Numbered from the stretch's first letter, positions 46,677-58,215 are shown. The stretch is DNA of 64,000 bases from Panax quinquefolius (GCA_020205615.1 CM035167.1:55692343-55756342); one strand, 5' to 3'. Notes: a model not told the origin generated them from the sequence alone. Translations and numbers: made by a program.

Positions 46677-47163
46677 GTCCTGCCTGGAGTTTTCTTCGTG
46701 GAAGTTGATCACTTTACAGCTTTATTTATGTTTTGTCCCGCCTGGAGTTTCCTCTATGGCGGTTGATAGCTTTTAACAGCTTTATTTACATTTCTGATCC
46801 CCCATGGAGGTGCTTCGTGGTTGGTGATCATGTCCGTATATATATACTTACCGCTTTTATATATATACCTGCTTATTGCTCTTATATAAATTGCAACATT
46901 CTGCGCGTCTAGGAATCATGTGATCACAGATTCATCACATTGGATCTAGATTCGGTTCCCGTAATGGACATTTTTCAGCTGTAAGCAGCTTGTAAATTAT
47001 TCTGCAATGTCTGAATTTCCTTAGATGGTTTCCATACCCACAAGGAAGTCGGCATTATTTTTGTATATTATTTTCGTACGGATGCCTCGCATTCATCAAA
47101 ATAAAATCAATCCAGTCGATCACTTAATGAAAAAATGGGAGTGTAAAAGGTCTCAATTCCTAT
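44953..47163 (+). repeat. Tat-1 3' LTR, truncated
   Basis: It is collinear with 20843-23157: TATA box at 45851, TA-separated units (46205-46673) and the 'ttcgtgg...gttgat' units (46675-46835). It breaks after 'ggtctcaattcctat' at 47163, where the Tat-2 sequence begins in inverse orientation. Its first bases read tcagagacactc instead of TGTAGACACTC, a CTG-associated change. Confidence 0.85.
45851..45858 (+). promoter_or_regulatory. TATA box of Tat-1 3' LTR
   Basis: TATAAATA is conserved with 3589 and 21767. Confidence 0.72.
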
Positions 47164-48659
47164 CGAACGGTGGTATACGAAGCTTTCATCGCTGAACTGT
47201 GTTGATGTCGCGATGTGTTGATGGAAATGGTTTAGAATACCAGATCTTTCGATACCTTCGCTGAAGTAATATTCCACGAATTACTTCACTAGACTTCGCC
47301 TGATGTTACGTTAGATTAATTGACAACCACCAGATGTCTCACCCTTCTTAAGGTGATTTGGAGTTTCCTTTCGCTGTTGGGTGCTTGTGCCCCATTTCCT
47401 TAAGCGTTTGATTCGTAAACCGGATGAACCGATGACTTGAATGTCTCTGAAATCCATGGAGGGTGTAATTCATTCTTTCGCTGCCCATATTTGAACGTCG
47501 GTGTAGAGGTCTCGATTTGTGAGGACTTAACGCATGTTGATGGTGTAGATTTCATTTGCTAGGCCTTTCGTTGTTGACCTTCTGCTTCTGAGTTAAGAAC
47601 TTTCTTGAGAAGTTTCCCCTTCTTTCGTAGGGGCACGCTTATGTCGCTATGATTTATTTCAAGAGTTCACCCCTTTCTTTTTGATGAGAAGCTTAATCTC
47701 ACCTTAAACTCCTTCCATTTCTTGGAATTGGAAAAATGCCCCAGTCCTTTCGCATGTTGATACTGAGGGTACATATGAGAAACTCTCTTTGTTGATGAAG
47801 TCGTGAGTGAATAATATCTTAATCGCCATTGGAATAATGATGGACCGTGCTGATGGCGTTAACTAGTGCATTTTCCATTTTAGGATAATTGATAAATGCC
47901 CCAGTGTTGAGTTGTTACTGCTTCCGAGATTGCCCCCAATCTTGTTGTAAGGGATCCACTATCCGGTTGTCGCTAATTTTGAAATTGCCCCATCCTCGCT
48001 TGTTGTCTGGGATAGTTACTTTGACAGATAAGCTGATAAGACGCCGAGATCGCAAGAGGCTTTTACTTCTGTACCATCTGGTGAACAGGTAGTGGATGTG
48101 GGCTTTGATGTTGACAGCTCTTTCTGGTAGGGATGTCTCTTTGTTAGAGAGATGATGCTCTAACTCATAGGGATATCGTTGTTGCTGAGCGGGATGACGT
48201 TATATCCACCCGAGATATCGCATGTAGCTAGCAGTGGATCTGTTGGCTTGTGTAGAAACCCTTGTGTAGGAGATCAGAGTGTTACCTCCTTCTTTTGAGA
48301 GGGAATCCATGTTGGACTTGATAGCCCGCATATACACTGATTTGTAGATGGGCTTGTATTTTCCTGCACAGACTAGCTTAGCCATTTTGTCATGTACAGT
48401 ACACATTGTATATATCAAACAACATTATATATGGCAGGGAAATATATGTTGATTCACTTCCCTTTTAGTTGTGCCTTGCTACTTGCTTGATATTCGCTTA
48501 TTTCTCCAGGACTTTGTGATCCGGATGTATTCTGAACTCTTCCTTGATGGATGGACAGTGAGATGTCTTAAGATTTTCAGAATGGATCGTCGATTTGTGT
48601 GTATTCCCTACCATCTTTGGTGTCTTGGGACTTGTTTCTGTATGTGGCTATGGATAGGA
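47164..48659 (-). other. 3' non-coding region of Tat-2
   Basis: It contains repeated 'tgccccagt'/'ttgccccat' phrases (about 47735, 47895, 47985). Part (48200-48659) is the inverse of 41640-41940. A 72-aa minus-strand open frame (48418-48200) starts at the same conserved 'tgtacatgacaaaatgg' as in Tat-1 but is not otherwise recognisable. The antisense DUF7745-like ORF is absent. Confidence 0.6.
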
Positions 48660-48760
48660 GTTAGTTTGTTTTTGTTTTTTCTGTGGTGAGACCGAACCAT
48701 ATAACATGGTTGCCTACGTACTCCCGTGTATTAGGAAGATCAGGTCGACGTAGTTCGCCC
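48660..48760 (-). repeat. Hairpin module in Tat-2 3' region
   Basis: On the minus strand there is an outer stem CTACGT/ACGTAG and an inner stem CTTCC/GGGAG with one G-U pair, around 'acctgat'. It is the same module as at 41150-41190 and 51060-51105. Confidence 0.65.
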
Positions 48761-49081
48761 TTCAAGGCGAGTTGAAAAACGTGATCCCATGAGCAGGTCA
48801 GACTGCGGGGAAGAAAAAATTTTATCCTAGGTTGAGGATAAACTGAAAGTGTGAAAAGTTTGATCCCATGTATGGGCAGCCAAACTGCAAACGTAAGAGG
48901 TTCAATTCGCGGTGAGATGACCTAAGTGGTATGATCGTAGTGAAGCCAGGCTGCTGGCTTGAAAGGATGTTTCCCTGAGGGGCAAAGTGTGAAAGAGTTG
49001 TATGTGGTAAAGGGTTAAAGAACCGGAATGACTGGTAATCTGATGATCCAAAACCAGGATGTTCGCTTGATGGTAATCTCA
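48761..49081 (-). other. Non-coding DNA between Tat-2 integrase remnant and hairpin module
   Basis: It is the inverse of about 40834-41150 of Tat-1; no conserved frame is seen. Confidence 0.6.
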
Positions 49082-49490
49082 GACATAGTACCGTTTCACG
49101 GTGTTCGATTTGATAAGCTGTGGAAATTCATCATCGTCCATTTCCTATAATCTGAAAACGCCTCCTGTCAATACTTCCTTGACAACAAACGGGCATTCCC
49201 AGTTCGGGGAGAATTTTCCTTTAGACTGAGCTTGGTTATCAATGATCTTTTTCAAAACCAAGTCGTGTTGTTTAAACTACCGTAGTCGGACTTTTCTGTT
49301 GTAGGATCTTCTTTACAAGTAGAGGGATGCTCATGTGTGGGCCACATACTCTCCCATGGATTTTATCCATGAGCCTCTGAGCTTGGTCCTCGTCCAGACA
49401 TCTGAGGAGACCTTGTTCTGCATCTCTTTTCGTATAGTGAATCTCCGTTCAGGTAGAATTTTATAGCAAGTTAATGGATCCGCCTTTTCT
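49082..49490 (-). pseudogene. int: Tat-2 integrase remnant with core deleted
   Basis: On the minus strand, motifs equivalent to Tat-1 39620-39840 (zinc-finger side, 'HGRVCGPHMS') join directly to motifs equivalent to 40610-40830 ('...FKQHDLVLKKI', 'VKRYYV'). About 770 bp carrying the catalytic D, D and E are missing. The junction lies near 49310-49325. Confidence 0.75.
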
Positions 49491-49499
49491 CAGTCGGGC

Positions 49500-49790
49500 T
49501 CACCTCAACGAGTGTAGATCCATCTCGTAAGTACTTTTTGATGTGTTGATACCAAGGATGTTGGGTGAGAGGTAGGTCATCCAATACTTTTCAATGAAAT
49601 TCCCATAGGCTGGAGCTTTTTGTTGCGCAAATGTGAGGGTTGGCATGTCTTCCTTGACATGTATGTTGATCAAGGAGTCCCAAGTTGCTAGAGCATCTGC
49701 AAAATCATTCCTATTCCGAGGAATGTGGAGGAAGGATTTTTCATCAAACTCCGAAGCCATCTGTAGAACCTGCCGATGGTAAGGCAGCAA
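49500..49790 (-). pseudogene. Tat-2 archaeal-type RNase H, C-terminal end
   Basis: It starts MLPYHRQVLQMASEFDEKSF and has HIPRNRNDFADALATWDSL with the conserved Asp of the RNase H fold. It is equivalent to 39351-39600 in Tat-1 ('LPYHRQVMKMALEFEE'). The N-terminal half is lost. Confidence 0.8.
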
Positions 49791-49797
49791 CTATAGA

Positions 49798-49905
49798 ACC
49801 TTTTGAAGAGATTTTTTCTTTTTTTCTCTCTCTTTATTTTCTTTTTTCTTTTTATTCTTTTTTTTATTTTCTTATTTCTTTTTTTTATTTTTTTTTATCT
49901 ATTAG
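49798..49905 (-). repeat. Low-complexity purine/pyrimidine tract at a deletion junction
   Basis: It is T/C-only over most of its length on the plus strand (ttttttctttttttctctct type). It separates RT (ending in the ALFHDL region) from the second RNase H, in place of about 1.2 kb present in Tat-1. Confidence 0.8.
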
Positions 49906-50709
49906 ATCGTGGAAAAGAGCCATATGGCTCACTGATAGGTAGCTCCGGCATTGATGAGGCCGAATGACAATCGTCTGTAGCAAAGGGCTCCCCAAGGCGT
50001 GATGAATGAAGTTTTCTCATGATCATCTTCATCAACCATGATTTGATGGTACCTCGCGGAGCAATCAGCAAAGGAGTACATGTCGTATCGAGCTGTATTG
50101 TCAATGAGTATGTGGATGAACGACACGTGAAAGCTATCTTTGAGGAAAGCTTTATTCAAATCTCTGTAATCCTCATAACTCCCACCTCCCTTCCCGGTTT
50201 CGGCACGGGGACTATGTTGGATAGCCATTCAGGTTATGTTGACACCATGATGATACCAGCTTGAAATTGTTTCATAATTTCTTCTTTAACTTTTAACTTC
50301 CACTCAAGTTTTAATCGCCTGAGCTTCTGCCTGAGTGGCTTGAATACCCCTTTGATGGGAAGGCGATGAATGATAATGTCCGTGTATAAACCGACCATGT
50401 CTTCGTGAGACCATGCAAACACATCCTGGAATAGGGTCAATAGAGTAACCATGTCATTCCTTTGGTTTTGAGTGAGGTCTGTACCAATTTGGATTTGTTT
50501 GGGGTTTTCTAAGGTTCCGAGGTTTAAAAGAGGTGGTTTGATCAAGATTTTGCTTGGGTTTGTCTTCGACCCATTCTTTGATCTCCTGAGGTATCTCATA
50601 ATCCTCTTGTATTTCCATCAAGTCTGAGTCCAACTTTACATCAAAGTTACAGTCCTTGTGGAGAATAGGCACCTCATCAGCAAGTACATGCACATCTAAA
50701 TTCAGAGTC
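49906..50709 (-). pseudogene. pol: Tat-2 RT, N-terminal part
   Basis: On the minus strand it reads PQEIKEWVEDKPKQNLDQT, VFAWSHEDMVGLYTDII, FKPLRQKLRRL, then VDYRDLNKA-type sequence and MYSFADCSARYHQIMVDE, FITPWGALCYRRLSFGLINAGATYQ. It stops where Tat-1 continues to YVDD, so the catalytic pair is missing. A stop (TGA) follows ATYQ where Tat-1 reads CGA. Confidence 0.8.
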
Positions 50710-51268
50710 CTGAAATAAAATATGCTTTCACTTAGTATATAACACTGTTCAATCACACAAAGTGTTAGCCTGTAATGACAAAAAGTAATCTGCTAATCTT
50801 GTATAGAAAAAAATAAGCGATTATTGCTATCTACAAGGTAGAAAGTTTCTTCCTTTTACCCTCATCAAGCAAATGTAAGGAGTCTTTGCTTCAATTGTCG
50901 AGGGCAAAGTCTTGGTGGACTGCAGTGATGGAGGTGCTATCATCAACCTCCTTCTCCCGAATGATGACCATTACATTTGGGCAATCATCGTCTGGGGTGT
51001 AAGTGTTTGAGAAGTGTTTATTTGGGTTTTTGTTTGGTTTGACCACACCATTGATGGCTGCCTACGTACTCCTATTGAAGAGGAGATCAGGTCTTTCGTA
51101 GTTTAGTCTTTGGTTTGAAAAGGTTCAAAGGGGTAAGTGGTGAGAAGAGTGTAGAGATGTTTTTTTTTCTTTTTTATTTATTTACATGCATGGAAAATAA
51201 AAGGCATACTACGAAGAAAGTGATACCGTTCCAACATTTTCTGGAACTCGCAACTTCATCCCCTGGAT
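50710..51268 (-). other. Intron-like spacer between gag and RT in Tat-2
   Basis: On the minus strand the spacer has no coding and ends tattttatttcag|gactctg, a good acceptor. A donor-like agat|gtagat lies near its start. It holds a hairpin module (51060-51105). Ogre elements are known to carry an intron between their gag-pro and pol parts; that this is one is inference. Confidence 0.4.
51060..51105 (-). repeat. Hairpin module inside the Tat-2 spacer
   Basis: The inner stem is CTCCT/AGGAG (51069-51085) and the outer stem is CTACG/CGTAG, with 'cctgat' in the bulge. Confidence 0.7.
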
Positions 51269-52229
51269 CTACATCTTCTCGGCTAGTTGAGGCCTGATAG
51301 TCCAGTTGTTAGTGGTTATGTCACCTTCAGAGCTCGTGATAGAGGTTACCCCTTGATTCTGAATGTCTTCGCTTGTGGCCATAACTTGATCGCTTCCTGA
51401 TTCAGTACATTCCTCAGGGACGCTTGATATGGACGCATTGCAAAAAGGGATGAACTCTGGATTCTTTAATGGGTTGGATTCCCCGACAATCTCACCACCT
51501 TTTTCTTCATCTATTCCTTCGCCTTCTTCATGGGTTTCAAAGGATTCAACCATGAAATCTCTCTTGAACTGTTGTTGCATTTCTTGTAAAGAACTTTCCT
51601 TTTTGGTTTTTTTCCTTGGAAAGGATTAGTATTTCCTCCGCATCATCCAAGGTGATAAGATCAGGAACGTGGTTGATATCTTGGAACCATAGGACGTTTA
51701 ATGTTGGCAGGGGAATCTCCTTTGGGGATGCCTTTATCTCTTCTGTCACTTCTTGCATCAGGATCAGTCCACCTTGTGCTCTGGCAGAATTGTCGCTCAT
51801 AGCCTTCACCTCATTTGAACTGCATGTCTCGAATGGACATCTTAAGCTTTTTATTTCCTTTTCGCCTTTTTTGGTCATGGGAAATTCTATATCCAGCTCT
51901 CCATTTTCAATGAGATCCTGGATTTTATGTCACAAAGACCAGCATTCTTCAGTCGTATGCCCAAGTGAGTTAGAATGGTAGAGACATATCTTGGTGGAAT
52001 CATAACTCTTTATCTTGGGTTTTATAGGAGGCAGCAACTCAGTAATCCTTCCTTTGCTTATCAGAAAGTGTAGCATTTCTTCTTTGGATTTGTTCAGAGG
52101 GGTGAATTTTTGGACTCTTTTGGAGGTTGTTTGATCTTTCATCTTTGAGAATTCGCATTCCCTCGATTGGTTCTTCCCCTGGCGAGATCTTCTAGCAATT
52201 TTATCATCCCCATTTTCTTGTATTTCCAC
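51269..52229 (-). pseudogene. Tat-2 second gag-like module of unknown product
   Basis: On the minus strand blocks 52229-51930, 51878-51546 and 51580-51269 follow one another in different frames. The first contains FTPLNKSKEEML, GRITELLPPIKPK, CLYHSNSLGHTTEECWSL and DLIENGEL, closely resembling the zinc-knuckle module at the end of gag (52560-52820). The rest (LPTLNVLWFQDINHV and an acidic serine-rich tail) is not recognised. No protease motif is seen. Confidence 0.65.
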
Positions 52230-52247
52230 TTTTTCATTTGATCTTCT

Positions 52248-53911
52248 TCATTTAGGCGGGCTCATCGTGGAGTCCTTTTTCTCTTGGCTTTCTGATAGTT
52301 GAGTGAAAAATTGCCTTGTTTCCTGATGTTGGCGCACTATCAGCTTAGCCAGCAGGTTTACTTGATTCTCGATCGCATCCAATTTTTGCATTACTGGCAT
52401 ACTCTCCTCCGAGTTTTCCCACTCTAGGACATTTGTTATGCGCTTTTGGGGGTATTCCTTCATCCTTCGTATGTACTTATGAATTGGATACATTTCAACG
52501 CTTCCTGACCCGATCATGTTTACTTCTTCCGTATCATGTCGTAACGGAAGGTTGGTGTTGATATTTTGTTGGTCAGGTTGTTCGACCACAATACTGCCAC
52601 TTTCGATCAGATTTTGAATCTTATGTTTTAAGGACCAACAATCATGTGTATCGTGTCCTGAAGACCCTGAGTGGTAAGCACATCTCTGGCTTGAATTGTA
52701 TCTTTTGCTCCCTGGTTCCAGAGGTGGAGCTAGTTCTGTAATTTTCTTATGATCCATTAATATCGCCAATACATGTTCAAAGGAATCGCCCAGTGGAGTG
52801 AATACCCGATTTTCCGTTCTTTCAAATTTTCTTTTCCTATCTGGGTATTGGTTGAATGCAGTCTGTTGTTGAGATGGCAGATTATCTTGCATTTTCCAAA
52901 TGGGGGGACTGTAGTTTGGCCTCCTAGCTTGCCCCTGTACAACAAGGGATACATCTTTATTGCCTTTATCGGGTACCCCCTTAGGATCACTCGCATACTT
53001 GCCATCAGATATGTTTGGCATCGCTTCCAAGGTAGTGAAGTCTTTAATCTTGCACGCCTTCTCGACCCATCTCGCCATTTCGCCGTGTTTGATCATTTTC
53101 GCAAATGGCTTTCCTATGCCTGCTAGGATCCTCTCATAGTAAGGAGCCTCTTGGATATCAATAAATGTCATTACCATCTCAGTTTCTGTCATTGATGAAA
53201 TGACTTGCGCTGCTAGATGTCTCCAACTTTGGGCATATTCTCGGAAAGATTCAGTACTTTGCTTTTTCACTTTAGTCACTTGATATCGATCTGGTGCCAT
53301 TTGTGACTGAAAACTGTACTGATTTAGAAAGGCGTGGGCCAATTCTTCCCAGTTGTGGATTTTGGCATTGTCAAGTCGAGCATACCAGACTTTAGCTTCT
53401 CTAGTGAGACTCTTTTGAAAAAGTTGCATTCTGAGGCTTTCATTTTCAGCATAAGACCCCAGTTCGCCAATATACACTTTTAGGTGTGTATAGAGATCGC
53501 CTGCCCCATTGTACTTTCAAACTCTAGGACTTTGCATTTGGTAGGATATTGAGCCCTTGGGAATATACAGAGATCTGAATAGGTGACACTCCCATAATTT
53601 CCAGTCCCTTTAATTGATCAGATGGTATCCTCCATTTGTTGGACTTTCTTTCTTATATCCCCAGTTTCTCGATCATCCCTGAGATTTGTGATTTCTTTAT
53701 TGGAATGAGGTTTAGGTATCTGGGTTTCCATCTTTTTACCAATGCCTGATCGCCCCCTAGTGTGAAGGACTCGGTTGAGTAGGCATTATGCGCCTCGCGT
53801 ATTTTTACTTTGTTCTTTTAGAAAGACAACCAATTACGCTATCTGATTCCTTAATCCTTCAAACTCCTCTCAGGAAACAGGAGTAGGATCAGGCTGGCCC
53901 GGTGTAGCCAT
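52248..53911 (-). pseudogene. gag: Tat-2 gag
   Basis: A probable start is at 53911 (MATPGQPDPTPVS). The first about 430 bp is broken. The main frame 53477-52248 (409 aa) runs from MYIGELGSYAENESLRMQLF through SLTREAKVWYARL, WEELAHAFLNQYSF, MAPDRYQVTKVKKQ and ESFREYAQSWRHLAAQV, a capsid-type retrotransposon gag. A linker and a knuckle-like CAYHSGSSGHDTHDCWSLKH follow, and it ends in a coiled or polar tail. This is the longest open frame in the window. Confidence 0.88.
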
Positions 53912-53977
53912 GCCTAACGGTGGGATCAGTGCCTTCTTGGACTTTAAACGAGTAACGGGACCGATTGCTTCCCTGCG

Positions 53978-54001
53978 AAAGACTTACATAGTTTAGTCTT
54001 T
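53978..54001 (-). promoter_or_regulatory. Leader hairpin upstream of Tat-2 gag
   Basis: AAAGACT/AGTCTTT has a perfect 7-bp stem with a 10-nt loop, matching 24351-24374 in position and sequence. Confidence 0.6.
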
Positions 54002-54479
54002 AAGGAATGTATATAATAACATGCTATGTGACGTGTTCATTTTAGGAATTTTATCCTGCAAAACCGGATGTCACCGTTTGTAGCATGTTAAATATGTATG
54101 TGTACACATTTCTTCATATTTCTCATTACATGGAGATAGATATGGAATGTAATTACAAGTAATTGTGTTTACAAGTAATTTGAAATGAGAGCATGAAAAG
54201 ACTTTCCTTCATTTTGGGTTTATCAAAGGCTGACCTATCTTAGGTTACTCTCGTGGCTTTTTGGCATGAAGGTTCCCAAATCATCGCAATCTACTAGACG
54301 GGAAGTTAATCTGGTCATTTAACTGGAGCGAATTTGGGTGGTGCCTTTCCTGAGCCTCGGAGAATCAGGCTTCTCACGAGTCCAGTAATCAAACACCGAC
54401 GGGATAGCCTCCTGGCGGAGGGACCACACAACATACATTCACATACATCGCGTCTCACCGTATGAAATGATGACATGTG

Positions 54480-54530
54480 AAGCACTAATATCATAAGCAG
54501 TTTATAGTGTGAAGCACTAAGTAAGGAAAT
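54480..54530 (-). repeat. Two GTG-CTTCA-CAC mini-hairpins in Tat-2 leader
   Basis: On the minus strand 'ttagtgcttcacac' occurs twice, homologous to the three units at 23800-23876. Confidence 0.6.
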
Positions 54531-54631
54531 GCATTCGTACACATTCATCCAATGTAAATGCAACATCCACACACAAGCAGATAACAGTTTTGAAAAGATT
54601 TTAATAATAATGGCTTAAGTTCTCTTCTTTG

Positions 54632-54653
54632 AGTCCCAAAGCAGAGTCGCTAC
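54632..54653 (-). other. Primer-binding site of Tat-2
   Basis: On the minus strand TAGCGACTCTGCTTTGGGAC follows the LTR end '...cccggcgtcgacaag'. Confidence 0.7.
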
Positions 54654-55645
54654 TTGTCGACGCCGGGATTTTTGGGTGTCCCTTTCCGTTACTTGTTCTT
54701 TGGTGTTCTCATTTTAGGTGAGATTTGTTTGAAAAAACAAGTGAAAAAGGTCCGACATGTATAATGTTGACGATGGAACTGTTAAGAGTCGCCAGTTGGT
54801 TTTTTAAATGGTTGTACCAACACAACCGATAAAAGGTTTGCACATTGACCCAGTGAGGTGACACTGATATACGGGTCGGCAAAACCGAGATTCTTTTAGG
54901 GTCCGGGTTACGCGGGGGGAAGGTATTAGGCACACCCCGACATCCATGTTATCACGGTGACCGCCTATTTTCAAGAAACTATTATCTGAGTGTGTGTGTG
55001 TGTGTATGTGTGTGTGGGTCAATGTGCTATTATATGGAAGTTGTGCGAGGCCTCGTTCGAACCTATATACACAGGGTTTGAATTTATGTAAAAATTAAGT
55101 TTTTAACAAGATATGGCAGTGATGTTTTATAAAAGAGGTTTTTAAAACCCTGATTCTCAATAGGAATTGAGACCTTTTACACTCCCATTTTTTCATTAAG
55201 TGATCGGCTGGATTGATTTTATTTTGACGAATGCAAGGCATCCGTACGAAAATAATATACAAAAATAATGCCGACTTCCTCGTGGGTATGGAAACCATCT
55301 GAGAAAATTCAGACATCGCAGAATAATTTACAAGCTGCTTATAGCTGAAAAATGTCCATCACGGGAACCGAATCTAGATCCAATGTGATGAATCTGTGAT
55401 CACATGATTCCTAGGCGCACATAATGTTGCAATTTGTATAAGAGCAATAAGCAGGTATATATATAAAAGCGGTAAATATATATATACGGACATGATCACC
55501 AACCACGAAGCACCTCCATGGGGGATCAGAAATTTAAATAAAGCTGTTAAAAGCTATCAACCACCACGAAGGAAACTCCAGGCAGGACAAAACATAAATA
55601 AAGTCAGTAAAAGCGATCAACCGCCACGAAGAAAACTCCAGCGGA

Positions 55646-55689
<44 letters not shown>

Positions 55690-55934
55690 AGCGATAAACG
55701 CATAGGATATAAAATCTGTGCTCATCGAACAAAGTTCGACACACAGTTAATATATATAAATGTACATATATATATATATATATTAAAGTAATAAACGCTC
55801 CAGACTGAAGTCTAGGCTCATCGAAACAAAGTTCGACACACAGTTCATATATATAATATATATATATATAAAAAGCAAGTAAACGCCCAAACCGGAAGTT
55901 CAGCTCAATCGAGGCATAACTCGATAATGTTAGT

Positions 55935-55969
<35 letters not shown>

Positions 55970-56185
55970 TATATATATATGTATATATAATATATATATA
56001 TATATACAGACTCGAATGAAACCACTAATCAAGTCCCGCCAAAAAACAAGCAACACGACTCTCAACGTATAGAAGGGTGTGTGCAAAGATGAAGAGAAAG
56101 ACTCTAAAGTGTGTGTGAGAAGGCTTACAGCTGACTGATAAAAAAGGCTTCTATATCTTTAGAGTGGGTAAACACTAGCTTTTGT
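54654..56185 (-). repeat. Tat-2 5' LTR, R/U5 side, cut by Tekay-C
   Basis: On the minus strand it is homologous to about 21910-23666, including inverted TA-rich units and the 'ttcgtgg...gttgat' units (55490-55650). It is interrupted at 56185 inside 'aacactagcttttg', where Tekay-C starts. The U3 side would lie beyond the window. Confidence 0.85.
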
Positions 56186-57516
56186 TGTAAGACCCCAACT
56201 TATTATTAATGAAATTTAATTTTCTCTATTTATTATTTTGAAATAGTAAGGGTTGATGTGATTAATGTGGATAGTTAGGGGTAAAATACGCAAATATTTC
56301 AAAATAAGCAAGTGGTTATAAAATATTCATTGTTGTCGGGGAATATTCGTTTGGTCGTGGAATATTCAGACTGCTGTCGGGAATATTCGTATTTACGGCC
56401 AAGCAGACATGTGTGGGGCCCATAACTAAAGCGATTGGATGAAAAAAACGACAAATATAAGTTGGTTAAAAATAACTACGTAGTTGTTACCATTAATACC
56501 GTTAAAATACTTTGGTGGTTAAAACACAAGAAGACACTGTGATTGCACCAATTATTGATTCTTACGTAAGAAGGCACTACTCAATAATGGTTACGATAAT
56601 TAATCGCTCAAAGATTTTATTGATTCAATAATTGTCATAGCGTTGATATTTTATATTGTCATTGTTTCAATAATTGTCATTACACAATATTTTCATTATC
56701 GAAGTAATAATTCATATTATCCTAATAATATTATTAGATAACATTATTGGTAATGTCTAGAAAGTTCTGCATCTAAGGAGAGGTTTGGTCACCTAATTGC
56801 GCTACCAAGAAGGAGAAATTCTTATTGAAAGCCCCATCTTTCCGGAACCGCACGGTTGTCAATATTGTGATTCAGTAATATTATTTGTGAATAATTAATT
56901 ATTGATTCATATGATGAGGAAAATATTGATTTTATGTGGATATAGATGGAGAAAAAATTTTAATGTGACAATTGTTGAAAATTGAAATTTTATCTTTTTC
57001 TCGATAAGATAATGTATTATTATATTTTAATAATATAATAATGGTGATATTTTACAACGAATGTGGGATATATGAGTATACGAGGAGGAAAAGTATTTTT
57101 GTTGCAATAAATGTTTAAAACATGTTAAACATGTCTGTGGACCCCATTTATTGATCGAAATTTGATTATAACATAAAATCGCCTGGTTTGTGGATTTCTA
57201 CCCAATTTCGCTTTGGAATTTGGAAAACTTTTCTTCCGCAAAGTTGTAGAGAATTGAATTTTCTATTAAAATTCGCGAGATTCAATTTTCTGATAAAAGG
57301 GCTATTTATTATGAATTATTGATGTTCAAATTCTAATAATTGATTTTTGGAAGTTTTAATTATTTTAAATAATAAAACGTTTTTGATTTGTTTGGTAGAC
57401 TTATTTGTTGTCAAGCATGGCTGAATTCAGATCATAGATTGTGTAAGCGTAGGAATTTATATATAATATATTAATATTATATTAAATTTTCTGCTTTAGT
57501 GTTCTAAGCAATTTCC

Positions 57517-57524
57517 TATAAATA
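57517..57524 (+). promoter_or_regulatory. TATA box of Tekay-C LTR
   Basis: TATAAATA is conserved with 28818 and 36150. Confidence 0.75.
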
Positions 57525-58215
57525 GGGTGCTTAGGTTAGAATTGAAAATCACACCGTAAATCAAGTTTTCTCTCTATATTATCGAGCGTATTCTTGTGAG
57601 TATTTTGAGTATACTTTGAGTATTGTTAGATCGGTGCAAGTTCCTTCAAAGACTATACCCATTTCCAAATTTAGAAGTACTAATCTTTCGAGGTAAGGGA
57701 TGTTATTTTCTTCTCAAATGATATTATTTCTTCAATATTATTATCTTTGAAATATTGGTTGGAACTTTTTATCAAATTTGGAACTTTTTCATGTCGGGTT
57801 TACTTATTCATGAGTTACTATTCACGAGTTACTATTCATGAGTTACTATTTACGAGTTACTATTCACGAGTACTATTCATGAAGCGTGAAGATATTTTTG
57901 TGGAATTTCTATCTTTTGGTGTCGAATTATTATTCACGATACTAAGACTATTCACGATATCTGGCACTATTCAATCTAAAAAATAAAATTTCTTCTTTTT
58001 GTCAAAAATATCTATTCGGATACTAGCTTTGATTGTATCCATGTTTTGATCATTCTTGAATTTTACACCACTATGATTATTTTTGAGGTATTTTTGAACA
58101 TGGATAAAACAAAGTACGAATCCTTAATCCTTAATCCTTGTCATTTTGTTTCACTTTGGATTCGCTTTTTAAAAAAATATTTTCATCATCCTCGCCTTAA
58201 ATGATGATATTATTG

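Larger units (their letters stand above)
47164..56185 (-). mobile_element. Tat-2: inverted, internally deleted Tat-type element
   Basis: Read on the minus strand it has a 5' LTR piece (56185-54654), PBS (54653-54632), leader, gag, an extra gag-like module, an intron-like spacer and the start of RT. Only remnants of the archaeal-type RNase H and integrase follow, then a 3' non-coding region ending at 47164. It has no protease, no catalytic RT/RNase H core and no integrase core, and no 3' LTR, so it is non-autonomous. It lies tail to tail with Tat-1. Confidence 0.82.

Noticed and set aside
49798..49905. Poly(A)-type tail of a SINE or LINE on the minus strand
   Set aside because: The tract mixes T with C throughout; no SINE or LINE body or target duplication flanks it, and Tat coding lies on both sides.
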